6,069 nucleotides of DNA from Actinomycetota bacterium (GTDB taxonomy: Bacteria > Actinomycetota > Thermoleophilia > Gaiellales > Gaiellaceae): positions 1 through 6,069 of the forward strand of contig JACDAS010000257.1 in assembly GCA_013695295.1 (NCBI GenBank), read 5' to 3'. The position numbers and the translations under genes are program-made. Position 1 is the first letter of the stretch. Every line of letters begins with the position of its first letter. This document shows, piece after piece, positions 1 to 5,525 of the stretch. The notes under the pieces are model-generated. The model was given only the letters and a program-made list of their open reading frames with translations, made no database searches and was not told the DNA's origin.

Positions 1-128
1 GTCAGGGCCGAGGGGAGGAAGACCGCGACCAGCGCGGCGGCCGCGACGAACGCCAGTCCCCAGGCCGAGACGGTGCGCCAGGGGTGGCGGGCCGACGCGC
101 GGGCGAGCGATGCGGTGGAGATCCTCAT
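1..128 (-). CDS. N-terminus of a membrane protein, probably MMPL/RND-family transporter (partial)
   Basis: Only the first 42 codons are present; the gene runs off the left edge. The ATG is at 126-128. A short basic N-terminus containing the motif ARHPWRTV (residues 13-20) leads into a hydrophobic stretch at about residues 20-42, rich in Ala, Val and Leu, which looks like a first transmembrane helix. A 'LAR-x-S-x-RHPWR' start followed directly by a helix is typical of actinobacterial MMPL transporters, which export lipids or other hydrophobic compounds using proton motive force. That family assignment is from memory of the N-terminal style, because no diagnostic domain lies inside the window. 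A GAGAGAG on the minus strand (137-143), 8 nt before the ATG, can serve as ribosome binding site. The start is 30 nt after the stop of the upstream phosphoesterase, so the two are probably co-transcribed. Any other multi-pass membrane protein remains possible. Confidence 0.55.
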   Translation of the reverse strand, partial: MRISTASLARASARHPWRTVSAWGLAFVAAAALVAVFLPSAL

Positions 129-158
129 GGCGCGGACTCTCTCAGAGAGAGCGCCGCC

Positions 159-833
159 TCAGTCGCTGCCCCGCTCGATCCGCCCGGCGGCGAACTCGCC
201 GAAGTCGCCGCCGAGCTGCCGGTAGCCGGCTGCGGCCCGCTCCCAGTCGTACTCGGTGCGCCGGAACTCGAACTCGCCCTCCGCCGTGCGGAGGCACCAG
301 GCCGCGCGACGGTCGCCGTCGAGTGGCATCCCGACGCTGCCGGGGTTGATCAGGTGGGTGCCGCCGGGACCCGGGCGCCGGAACTGGAGGTGGCTGTGGC
401 CGAAGACGATCGTCCGCCCCGTCACACCCGCAAGCAGCCGCTCGTCGTCCGGCTGCGGCTCGGCGGCGAAGCTCTCCAGGTCGGACAGCGGCGAGCCGTG
501 CACGTAGAGCACGTCGTCGAGCTCGGCGCTCTCCGGCAGCGCGTAGAGCCGCTCGACCTCCTCCGGCGGGACCCGACCTCGGAATCGCTCGTACGCCTCG
601 GCCACCTCCGGGTGCTCGGCCGGCGACTCGACGAGCCAGCGCTCGCCGTTGCCGCGGATCCAGGTTGCCCCGGGCAGCGCGCGCAGGCGCCCGAGCGTCT
701 CGAGCGGCCAGGGGCTGGGAGTCCCGTAGTCGCCGCCGAGCAGGTACCGGTCGGCACCGATGTCCTCGAGCTCGGGGAGCACCGCTTCGAGAGCCGGGAG
801 GTTGCCGTGGATGTCATAGAGGATCGCGAGCAT
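159..833 (-). CDS. Calcineurin-like metallophosphoesterase (YfcE/MJ0936-like)
   Basis: A 224-residue cytosolic protein with the full motif order of the small bacterial Metallophos_2 phosphoesterases: YDIHGN (Asp7, His9), GGD (Asp35), RGNGE (Asn62), VHGS (His112) and GHSH (His146, His148), followed by LINPGSVGMP at 161-170. These residues form the di-metal centre, normally Mn, Fe or Ni, that hydrolyses phosphomono- or diesters. No signal peptide or membrane segment is visible, and the length is normal for the family. The common SDIHGN has Tyr instead of Ser, and the usual GN(C/H)D is GNGE; neither change removes a metal ligand that I can identify. The ATG at 831-833 lies 14 nt after the stop of the DUF6519 gene and has only a weak ribosome binding site, so translation may depend on the upstream gene. 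The physiological substrate cannot be read from sequence. Confidence 0.9.
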   Translation of the reverse strand: MLAILYDIHGNLPALEAVLPELEDIGADRYLLGGDYGTPSPWPLETLGRLRALPGATWIRGNGERWLVESPAEHPEVAEAYERFRGRVPPEEVERLYALPESAELDDVLYVHGSPLSDLESFAAEPQPDDERLLAGVTGRTIVFGHSHLQFRRPGPGGTHLINPGSVGMPLDGDRRAAWCLRTAEGEFEFRRTEYDWERAAAGYRQLGGDFGEFAAGRIERGSD

Positions 834-847
834 CGCGCGTGACGCCG

Positions 848-2050
848 TCAGTGCCCCGGGAGCAGGCGTCGACAGTCGATCACAGCCGTGCCGCCGTCGC
901 CCGCGGGCACGATCGCGAGGGGCGCGTAGTGGTGCCGGATCCCGGCCGGCGACACGGCGCGGGGCTCCCCGCCCGCGTCAGCAGGCCAGCGGAGACCCAC
1001 CTCCGGCCTCGCAGCGAGGAGCCAGTAGTCGCCGCTGCGGTACCGCTCCTGCGTGAACTGCACCTCGATCCCCGCCTCGAGCGAGGTCCAGCGCCCCTGT
1101 ATCGGGCCGGTGCCGTCCCAGACACGCAGCAGCGACGCGCTCTCGCGGAGCTCGGCGAATGCGTCCTGGTCACCGCGGAGCGTGACCACCTGCGCGCCAC
1201 GGTCGAGGGCGGCGACCTCGAGAAGCGGCGGCGGGTCAGGTCGCCGAAGCGTGTCGCCGAGGATGAAGGCCTCGCATTCCACCTCGACCACGGCACCCTG
1301 GATCAGCCCCTCCCCGTGGGTCGCGAGCGTCACGACATCGGCGTCGAAGCGCTCGATCGGGTAGGCAGTCGACGCGTTGTCTCGCGACCACTTGAACGTC
1401 CCGGGCTCGCCGTCACCGCCTCCGTGGTGGATCTCGACCCGGTAGAGGTGGCTGTCCAGGCCCTCGTACGCGCCGCGCGCTCGCAGGCGACCGGCGCGCG
1501 CCCCCTGGAGCCGGTCGACGATCGCGGTCCAGGGAGGCTCCATGCCGTCGTCGCCACGCTCGAGCGGATACGTCCGCACCTGCCAGACGACCCGGGCGCG
1601 CGCCGAGGTGTCCGGGCCGCCGAGCGCGACCTCGCGGATCGAGTCGTCCTCGACGGGGCTGACGAAACGTTCCCACACGTCGAGGAAGACGAGGAACGGC
1701 GGGCCCTCTGGGCCCGGGCCGTCGCCCGCCGCCCCGTAGTCGGGCTGATTCCGGTACGAGACGTCGGCCTCGTTCTCGCAGAGGATCCCGTCGACGTAGT
1801 AGCGCCCTGCGCCGATCCTCAGGTCCTCAATGCCTCCGTCAACCCCGGCGACCGGCTCGATCCGGAAGCCGCTTGCCGCAGGGCCGCCGTGCGGGCCGAA
1901 GAGGTCGCGGGCGAGGGCGTGCAGATGATGCAACACAATCGACGCCTGCTCGTTCCAGTCGCTGTCCAGCTGCACGCGCCCCTGCTGCTGGAGGACCCGG
2001 CTGAAGTGCCTGGCCGGATCGAAGCGGAGCTCGGAGAAGTCGCCCTTCAC
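848..2050 (-). CDS. DUF6519 domain protein, possibly phage-tail-like particle associated
   Basis: A 400-residue protein without signal peptide or membrane segment. It begins KGDFSELRFDP, then has a motif around residues 16-35 with FSRVLQQQGRVQLDSDWNEQ, then GPHGGP (52-57), GRYYVDGI (82-89), FKWSRDNAS (219-227), YRSGDYWLLAAR (337-348), RHHYAPLAI (372-380) and DCRRLLP (392-398). I recognise this series as the DUF6519 family, which spans nearly the whole protein. The family has no established biochemical role that I know of. I recall members near contractile-injection or phage-tail genes, and the 'YVDGI' region resembles tail and baseplate proteins, but no such genes lie in this window. The start codon is GTG (2048-2050). 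GAAAGG (2065-2070, minus strand) lies 14 nt upstream, rather far for a Shine-Dalgarno site, and GAGG directly abuts the GTG. It is the first gene of the leftward cluster and faces the shared divergent region. Confidence 0.8.
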   Translation of the reverse strand: MKGDFSELRFDPARHFSRVLQQQGRVQLDSDWNEQASIVLHHLHALARDLFGPHGGPAASGFRIEPVAGVDGGIEDLRIGAGRYYVDGILCENEADVSYRNQPDYGAAGDGPGPEGPPFLVFLDVWERFVSPVEDDSIREVALGGPDTSARARVVWQVRTYPLERGDDGMEPPWTAIVDRLQGARAGRLRARGAYEGLDSHLYRVEIHHGGGDGEPGTFKWSRDNASTAYPIERFDADVVTLATHGEGLIQGAVVEVECEAFILGDTLRRPDPPPLLEVAALDRGAQVVTLRGDQDAFAELRESASLLRVWDGTGPIQGRWTSLEAGIEVQFTQERYRSGDYWLLAARPEVGLRWPADAGGEPRAVSPAGIRHHYAPLAIVPAGDGGTAVIDCRRLLPGH

Positions 2051-2070
2051 CCTCGACCGGGGAGCCTTTC

Positions 2071-2122
2071 AAAACTCGTTTCAGAATGAGGACTCGGTGC
2101 TTCAGTTTGAAACGAGTTCTCA
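2071..2122. promoter_or_regulatory. Paired dyad operator in the divergent promoter region
   Basis: A perfect 11-bp inverted repeat is formed by AACTCGTTTCA (2073-2083) and TGAAACGAGTT (2108-2118). Each arm continues inwards into a small dyad: TTCA-GAA-TGAG (2080-2090) and TTCA-GTT-TGAA (2101-2111). The dyad centres are at 2085 and 2106, which is 21 bp or two helical turns apart. This layout, between two divergently transcribed genes, is what two regulator dimers bound side by side on one DNA face would need. I cannot assign the regulator family, and no regulator gene is visible in the window. The repeat is seen directly; the operator role is inferred. Confidence 0.55.
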
Positions 2123-2141
2123 GACTGCGAGGGCCGCAGCG

Positions 2142-2156
2142 TAGGCTCACATCGTG
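2142..2156 (+). promoter_or_regulatory. -10-like box and leaderless GTG start for the aldo/keto reductase
   Basis: TAGGCT (2142-2147) fits the actinobacterial TANNNT -10 pattern. With the usual 6-nt gap, transcription would start at 2154, the G of the GTG start codon, giving a leaderless mRNA. No convincing Shine-Dalgarno site precedes this GTG. A possible weak -35, TTCTCA (2117-2122, spacer 19), overlaps the edge of the right operator arm. The position is inferred from pattern only. Confidence 0.5.
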
Positions 2157-3074
2157 GACGACCGGACCTCGCACTTCTCCCTGGGCTGCGGGAACTTCGG
2201 CGGGATCGGCTCCGCGCCCGAGCTTTTTGGCCGCGGCGAGACCGACGAGGGGGCGGGCTCGATCATGGACGCCGCCTGGGAGCTCGGCCTGCGGCGGTTC
2301 GACACCGCCGACGCATATGGGGGAGGTCGCTCGGAGCGTGCGATCGGCGGCTGGATCCGGCGAACGGGGAACCTGCCCACGTTGACGACCAAGACCTTCA
2401 ATCCGATGGAGGAGGGTGCCGACCGGGGCCTCGGGCGCGAGCGGGTGCTCCGCCAGCTCGACACGAGCCTCGAGCGACTCGGCGTCGACTCGGTCGAGCT
2501 CTACCTCGCGCACGAGTTCGACCGGGACACCCCGCTCGACGAGACGCTCGCCGTCTTCGAGGAGCTCGTCTCGGCCGGGAAGATCGGCGCCTACGGGCTC
2601 AGCAACGTCGGTCCTGCAGAGCTCGGCGCGACGCTCGCCGCCGGCCGACCCGCGCTCGTTCAGAACTCCTACTCGTTGCTCGACCGCGGCGACGAGGCCG
2701 AGCTGCTGCCGCTCTGCGCGGCGGGGGGGGTGAGCTACCAGGCATTCAGCCCGCTCGGGGGAGGCTGGCTGACGGGCAAGTACCGGCGGGGGGAGGCACC
2801 GCCCGCCGGGTCGCGTATGACCCTGCGGCCCGAGCCGTACCGGCACCTGGACGACGAGCGTGTCTACCGCGGCCTCGACGCTCTCGCCGCTGCGGCGGCG
2901 GCACGGGGCGTCAGCACGGCGGGCCTCGCGCTCGCCTGGGCGGTCTCGCACCCGTACGTCGAGTCGGCCGTCGTCGGGCCTCGCCGGCCGGAGCACCTCG
3001 AGCCAGTGCGCGAGGCGCTCGGCCTCGCTCTCTCCACCGACGAGCGGGCCGAGCTGGGATCCTTCTTCCCGTGA
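2154..3074 (+). CDS. Aldo/keto reductase, NADPH-dependent
   Basis: A 306-residue TIM-barrel oxidoreductase expected to reduce an aldehyde or ketone with NADPH in the cytosol. The catalytic tetrad of the aldo/keto reductase superfamily is complete: Asp50 and Tyr55 in FDTADAYG, Lys80 in TLTTK, and His120 in YLAHEFD. Further family marks are GLSNV (148-152), QNSYSLLDR (170-178), the AFSPLGGGWLTGKY segment (197-210) and the nucleotide-binding SAVVGPRRPEHL (271-282). Length is typical. The start is GTG at 2154; no other start lies in frame nearby, and the glycine-rich LGCGNFGG near residue 10 sits where the first strand is expected. It is the first gene of the rightward operon, and its TGA overlaps the next gene's GTG by 4 bp. 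A run of eight G (2723-2730) falls in codons around Gly191-Gly192, but the frame is intact on both sides. Substrate unknown; a role with the two following enzymes is inferred from coupling. Confidence 0.93.
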   Translation: MDDRTSHFSLGCGNFGGIGSAPELFGRGETDEGAGSIMDAAWELGLRRFDTADAYGGGRSERAIGGWIRRTGNLPTLTTKTFNPMEEGADRGLGRERVLRQLDTSLERLGVDSVELYLAHEFDRDTPLDETLAVFEELVSAGKIGAYGLSNVGPAELGATLAAGRPALVQNSYSLLDRGDEAELLPLCAAGGVSYQAFSPLGGGWLTGKYRRGEAPPAGSRMTLRPEPYRHLDDERVYRGLDALAAAAAARGVSTAGLALAWAVSHPYVESAVVGPRRPEHLEPVREALGLALSTDERAELGSFFP

Positions 3075-4045
3075 GCTCGGTGCTCGTCCTGAGCCAGCGC
3101 GAGGTCGAGGAGCTGCTCGACCTGCCCGGCTGCATCGAGGCGATGAGCGAGGCCCTGATCGCACTCGCACGCGGGGAGCTTCACCAGCCGCTCCGCTTCG
3201 TCGTCCGGCCACCGGGAGAGGAGAGTCTCCTCGGACTGATGCCCTCGCACCGCGGCGGCGGGGGCCCGCTCTACGCCCTGAAGACGGTCTGCGTCTTCCC
3301 GGGCAACCCGGCCCGCGGCCTCGACGCACACCAGGGGACGGTGACGCTCTACGACGGAGAGACGGGTGAGCTCCGCGCGGCGCTCAACGCCTCGGCCGTG
3401 ACCGCGATCCGCACCGCCGCCTGCTCGGCGCTCGCGACGCGGATGCTGGCGCGGGCGGACGCGCGGGAGCTCGCGATCGTCGGCGCGGGCGTCCAGGCGC
3501 GCTCCCACCTCGAGGCTCTGACCCTGGTCCGCCACTTCGAGCGGATCAGGATCACCAGCCGAACCGCCGCGCATGCACGCGGGCTGGCGGACGGCTGGCC
3601 GGGCGCCGAGGCTGTGGAGACGGTCGAGCAAGCCGTCCGAGGGGCAGACGTCGTCGTCACGGCGACGAACTCCCCGAACCCCGTGCTTCGCCGCGAGTGG
3701 CTGAAGGAGGGCGCGCACGTGAACGCGGTCGGCGCCTGCCTCCCCCACACCCGCGAGCTCGACTCCGACACCGTCTCGGCGGCCGCCTTCTTCGTCGACA
3801 GCAGGGAGTCGGCCGAGAACGAGGCGGGCGACTACCTGCTCGCGCGCTCGGAGGGAGCGATCGGGCCCGAGCACATCGCGGCCGAGCTCGGCGAGGTGCT
3901 CGCGGGGACTCACCCTGGCCGGACGGACGATGCGACGATCACGGTCTTCGAGTCGCTCGGGATCGCCGTCGAGGACCTCTACGCGGCCGAGTACGTCGTC
4001 CGCCGCGCGCGCGAGGCCGACCGCGGTACCGAGGTCGAGTTCTGA
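3071..4045 (+). CDS. Ornithine cyclodeaminase/mu-crystallin family protein
   Basis: A 324-residue NAD(P)-binding protein of the OCD/mu-crystallin superfamily, which includes ornithine cyclodeaminase, alanine dehydrogenase-type enzymes and ketimine reductases. Visible features are ALKTV with Lys71, AIRTAACSALAT with Arg114, the Rossmann motif VGAGVQARSHLEAL (137-150), VVVTATNSPNPV (194-205), HVNAVGACLPHTREL (216-230) and a C-terminal SLGIAVEDLYAA (295-306). In Pseudomonas ornithine cyclodeaminase, as I recall it, the corresponding 'VGGD' carries the catalytic Asp228. Here that position is Cys223 within 'GACLPHTREL', closer to the 'GA..P..REL' of mu-crystallin-type members, so true cyclodeaminase activity is doubtful and imine reduction or amino-acid dehydrogenation is more likely. 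The start is GTG at 3071, inside a GTGA overlap with the upstream stop. The stop (4043-4045) overlaps the next gene in the same way. Substrate not determinable. Confidence 0.9.
   Translation: MSSVLVLSQREVEELLDLPGCIEAMSEALIALARGELHQPLRFVVRPPGEESLLGLMPSHRGGGGPLYALKTVCVFPGNPARGLDAHQGTVTLYDGETGELRAALNASAVTAIRTAACSALATRMLARADARELAIVGAGVQARSHLEALTLVRHFERIRITSRTAAHARGLADGWPGAEAVETVEQAVRGADVVVTATNSPNPVLRREWLKEGAHVNAVGACLPHTRELDSDTVSAAAFFVDSRESAENEAGDYLLARSEGAIGPEHIAAELGEVLAGTHPGRTDDATITVFESLGIAVEDLYAAEYVVRRAREADRGTEVEF
4031..4045 (+). promoter_or_regulatory. Shine-Dalgarno site and CTG start in a 4-bp stop/start overlap
   Basis: GAGG (4031-4034) lies 7 nt before CTG (4042-4044). The CTG overlaps the TGA stop of the upstream gene (4043-4045) as CTGA, mirroring the GTGA overlap at 3071-3074. 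This site decides the dehydratase start: no ATG, GTG or TTG occurs in that frame between a GTG at 3697 and the PLP-binding lysine codon near 4186. Confidence 0.65.
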
Positions 4046-4998
4046 TCTCGCTCGAGGAGATCCGCCGCGCGCGGGAGACGATCGCCGGCGCCGCGATCCG
4101 AACGCCACTCCTCCGCCTGCACGCGCCCGAGTCGCCGGCCGAGATCTATCTGAAGCTCGAGAACCTGCAGCCGATCGGCTCCTTCAAGCTCCGGGGCGCG
4201 ACGAACCGGATCCGGCGGGCGACGGCGGCGGAGCTCGCAGGCGGGGTCGTCACGGCGAGTGCCGGCAACATGGCCCAGGGCGTCGCCTGGGCCGCGCGCG
4301 AGCTCGGAGTGCCGGCGACGATCGTCGTGCCCGAACAGGCGCCGGAGACGAAGCTGCGCGCAATCGAGCGGCTCGGCGGCCGGGTGGTGAAAGTGCCCTA
4401 CAAGCGCTGGTGGCAGGCGATCGAGGAAGCTCGCTTCGAGGGCGCGGAGGGCCTCTTCGTCCACCCGGTGCAGGACGACCTCGTCATGGCCGGCTACGGG
4501 ACGATCGGGCTCGAGATCCTCGAGGACCTGCCCGACCCGGACGTCGTGCTCGTGCCGTACGGCGGCGGCGGGCTCACCGTCGGAATCGCGAGCGCGATCC
4601 GCGCGCTCGCCCCGGGGGTGCAGGTGTGCCCGGTCGAGCCCGAGACCGGTGCGCCCGTCGCCGCGTCGCTGGCGGCGGGCGAGGCTCGGGAGGCGGTCGA
4701 CTACCGAGCTTCCTTCGTCGACGGCTCCGGCAGCCCCCGCGTGCTGCCGCGGATGTGGGAGCTCGCGCGCGAGCTTGTCGACCGTTCCTTCACCGCCTCG
4801 CTCGACGAGGTCGCGGGCGCGATCCGCCTGCTCGTCGAGCGGGCGCGGGTCGTGGCTGAAGGGGCCGGCGCGCTCGCGCCGGCGGTGGCGCTCTCCGGCC
4901 GCGCCGGGACCGGCAAGATCGTCTGCGTCGTGTCGGGCGGAAACATCGACGCCTCCCGGCTCGCGGCCATCCTCGGCGGTCGAACGCCGGGGGTCTGA
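4042..4998 (+). CDS. Threonine/serine dehydratase-like PLP enzyme (fold type II), CTG start
   Basis: A 318-residue enzyme of the tryptophan-synthase-beta PLP fold, expected to eliminate water (or a similar group) from an L-hydroxy-amino acid to give a 2-oxo acid through enamine/imine intermediates. The PLP lysine is Lys49 in GSFKLRGA (46-53). SAGNMAQG (73-80) is the substrate loop, PYGGGGL (172-178) the phosphate-binding loop, AEGAGA (272-277) and SGGN (298-301) further cofactor contacts. There is no C-terminal ACT domain, so it resembles short catabolic dehydratases and serine racemases and not feedback-regulated IlvA. The usual SAGNH has Met instead of His, and GQGTIGLE is GYGTIGLE; I recall an actinobacterial subgroup with the same Met. 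Starting at CTG 4042 gives (M)ISLEEIRRAR, matching the normal N-terminus of the family. The next canonical upstream start (GTG 3697) would add 115 residues of out-of-frame cyclodeaminase sequence. Third gene of the coupled operon. Confidence 0.88.
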   Translation: MISLEEIRRARETIAGAAIRTPLLRLHAPESPAEIYLKLENLQPIGSFKLRGATNRIRRATAAELAGGVVTASAGNMAQGVAWAARELGVPATIVVPEQAPETKLRAIERLGGRVVKVPYKRWWQAIEEARFEGAEGLFVHPVQDDLVMAGYGTIGLEILEDLPDPDVVLVPYGGGGLTVGIASAIRALAPGVQVCPVEPETGAPVAASLAAGEAREAVDYRASFVDGSGSPRVLPRMWELARELVDRSFTASLDEVAGAIRLLVERARVVAEGAGALAPAVALSGRAGTGKIVCVVSGGNIDASRLAAILGGRTPGV

Positions 4999-5010
4999 CG
5001 CCGAGCGCGC

Positions 5011-5026
5011 TACGATCGTCGCCATG
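5011..5026 (+). promoter_or_regulatory. -10-like box before a probably leaderless ATG
   Basis: TACGAT (5011-5016) fits TANNNT and lies 7 nt before the ATG at 5024. No Shine-Dalgarno sequence precedes the ATG, so a transcript starting at or next to the A of the ATG is plausible. No convincing -35 is seen. The gene could also be read through from the dehydratase, whose stop is 25 nt upstream. Confidence 0.45.
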
Positions 5027-5473
5027 CCGACGGAGGTTGAGGGAATCCAGGCGGGCGATCCGTTTCCGGTGGAGGCGCTCCCACACGCGCTCGAAGGGCC
5101 GGCGGTCGTGTACTTCTACCCCGCGGACTTCACGCCGGGCTGCGAAGCCGAGGCCCGTGGTTTCAACGCGCTGCGCGACTCCTTCTCCGAGGCGGGCGTG
5201 CAGGTGGTCGGCGTCAGCGTCGACAGCGCCGAGCGGCACGAGGAGTTCACGCAGTCGTGCAGGCTCGCTTTCCCACTCGTCTCGGACGAGGGCGGCGCCC
5301 TGACCGAACGGCTCGGCCTGATGAAGGACTACGGCGAGTACGGCAGGTTCGCGGCACGCGTGACGCTTCTCCTCGACCGCGAGGGGACGGTCCGGCAGGT
5401 CTGGCGGGTGCAGGACATCGCGACGCACCCGGCCGAGGTGCTCGAGGCGGCGCAGGCGCTCGATCGCCATTGA
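5024..5473 (+). CDS. Bcp/PrxQ-type peroxiredoxin
   Basis: A 149-residue thiol peroxidase of the AhpC/TSA superfamily, reducing hydrogen peroxide or organic hydroperoxides in the cytosol with electrons from thioredoxin or a similar donor. YFYPADFTPGC (30-40) is the active-site segment: Pro33, Thr37 and the peroxidatic Cys40. Arg112 in ARVTLLLD is the likely conserved active-site arginine. VVGVSVDS (61-68) and FPLVSDEGG (83-91) are further family marks. The resolving cysteine found five residues after the first in many Bcp proteins is absent (Arg45). The only other cysteine is Cys79, 39 residues downstream, a spacing like that of PrxQ enzymes whose resolving Cys lies in helix 3. It is therefore probably an atypical 2-Cys enzyme of that subtype, or otherwise a 1-Cys enzyme. 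The ATG at 5024 has no ribosome binding site and is preceded by a -10-like box. Length is normal for Bcp. Confidence 0.9.
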   Translation: MPTEVEGIQAGDPFPVEALPHALEGPAVVYFYPADFTPGCEAEARGFNALRDSFSEAGVQVVGVSVDSAERHEEFTQSCRLAFPLVSDEGGALTERLGLMKDYGEYGRFAARVTLLLDREGTVRQVWRVQDIATHPAEVLEAAQALDRH

Positions 5474-5525
5474 CACCCGCACCGCGCGACGGGGACAATC
5501 CCGGCTCGTCGGACGGGAGGACGAC
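5470..5525 (+). promoter_or_regulatory. Sigma70-type promoter and ribosome binding site for the cupin gene
   Basis: TTGACA (5470-5475), a perfect -35, overlaps the peroxiredoxin stop codon (5471-5473). After an 18-bp spacer comes GACAAT (5494-5499), five of six matches to TATAAT-like actinobacterial TACAAT. Transcription would start near 5506. GGGAGGA (5515-5521) is a strong Shine-Dalgarno site 4 nt before the ATG at 5526. The near-consensus -35 stands out in such GC-rich DNA and suggests that the cupin gene is expressed independently of the genes before it. Confidence 0.65.

Noticed and set aside
137..151. Small CTCTC-TCA-GAGAG hairpin before the membrane-protein start
   Set aside because: It overlaps the ribosome binding site and could in principle mask it, but a 5-bp stem is too weak and likely to be chance to call a regulatory element.
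665..2089. Long plus-strand open frame (474 codons) opposite the DUF6519 gene
   Set aside because: It lies antisense to a protein with recognisable motifs, its translation is Arg/Ala/Pro-rich without any domain, and GC-rich DNA commonly leaves such frames open.
2071..2122. The inverted repeat as a transcription terminator
   Set aside because: It lies between two start codons of divergent genes, has a 24-nt gap between its arms and no T-tract, so an operator explains it better.
3697..4041. 115-codon N-terminal extension of the dehydratase from GTG 3697
   Set aside because: The extension reads the cyclodeaminase gene out of frame, is Arg/Gly-rich and matches nothing, while the protein aligns with its family from CTG 4042 onward.
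3071..4998. Annotation of the OCD-like/dehydratase pair as eutC/eutB (ectoine utilisation)
   Set aside because: The gene order is reversed, I do not see the EutB-like C-terminal motifs I remember, and no other ectoine genes are present. Kept only as an analogy.
1839..5025. Long minus-strand open frames (1839-3329, 2864-4108, 3979-5025) opposite the operon
   Set aside because: They are low-complexity Arg/Ala-rich translations antisense to three well-supported enzymes; none carries a family motif.
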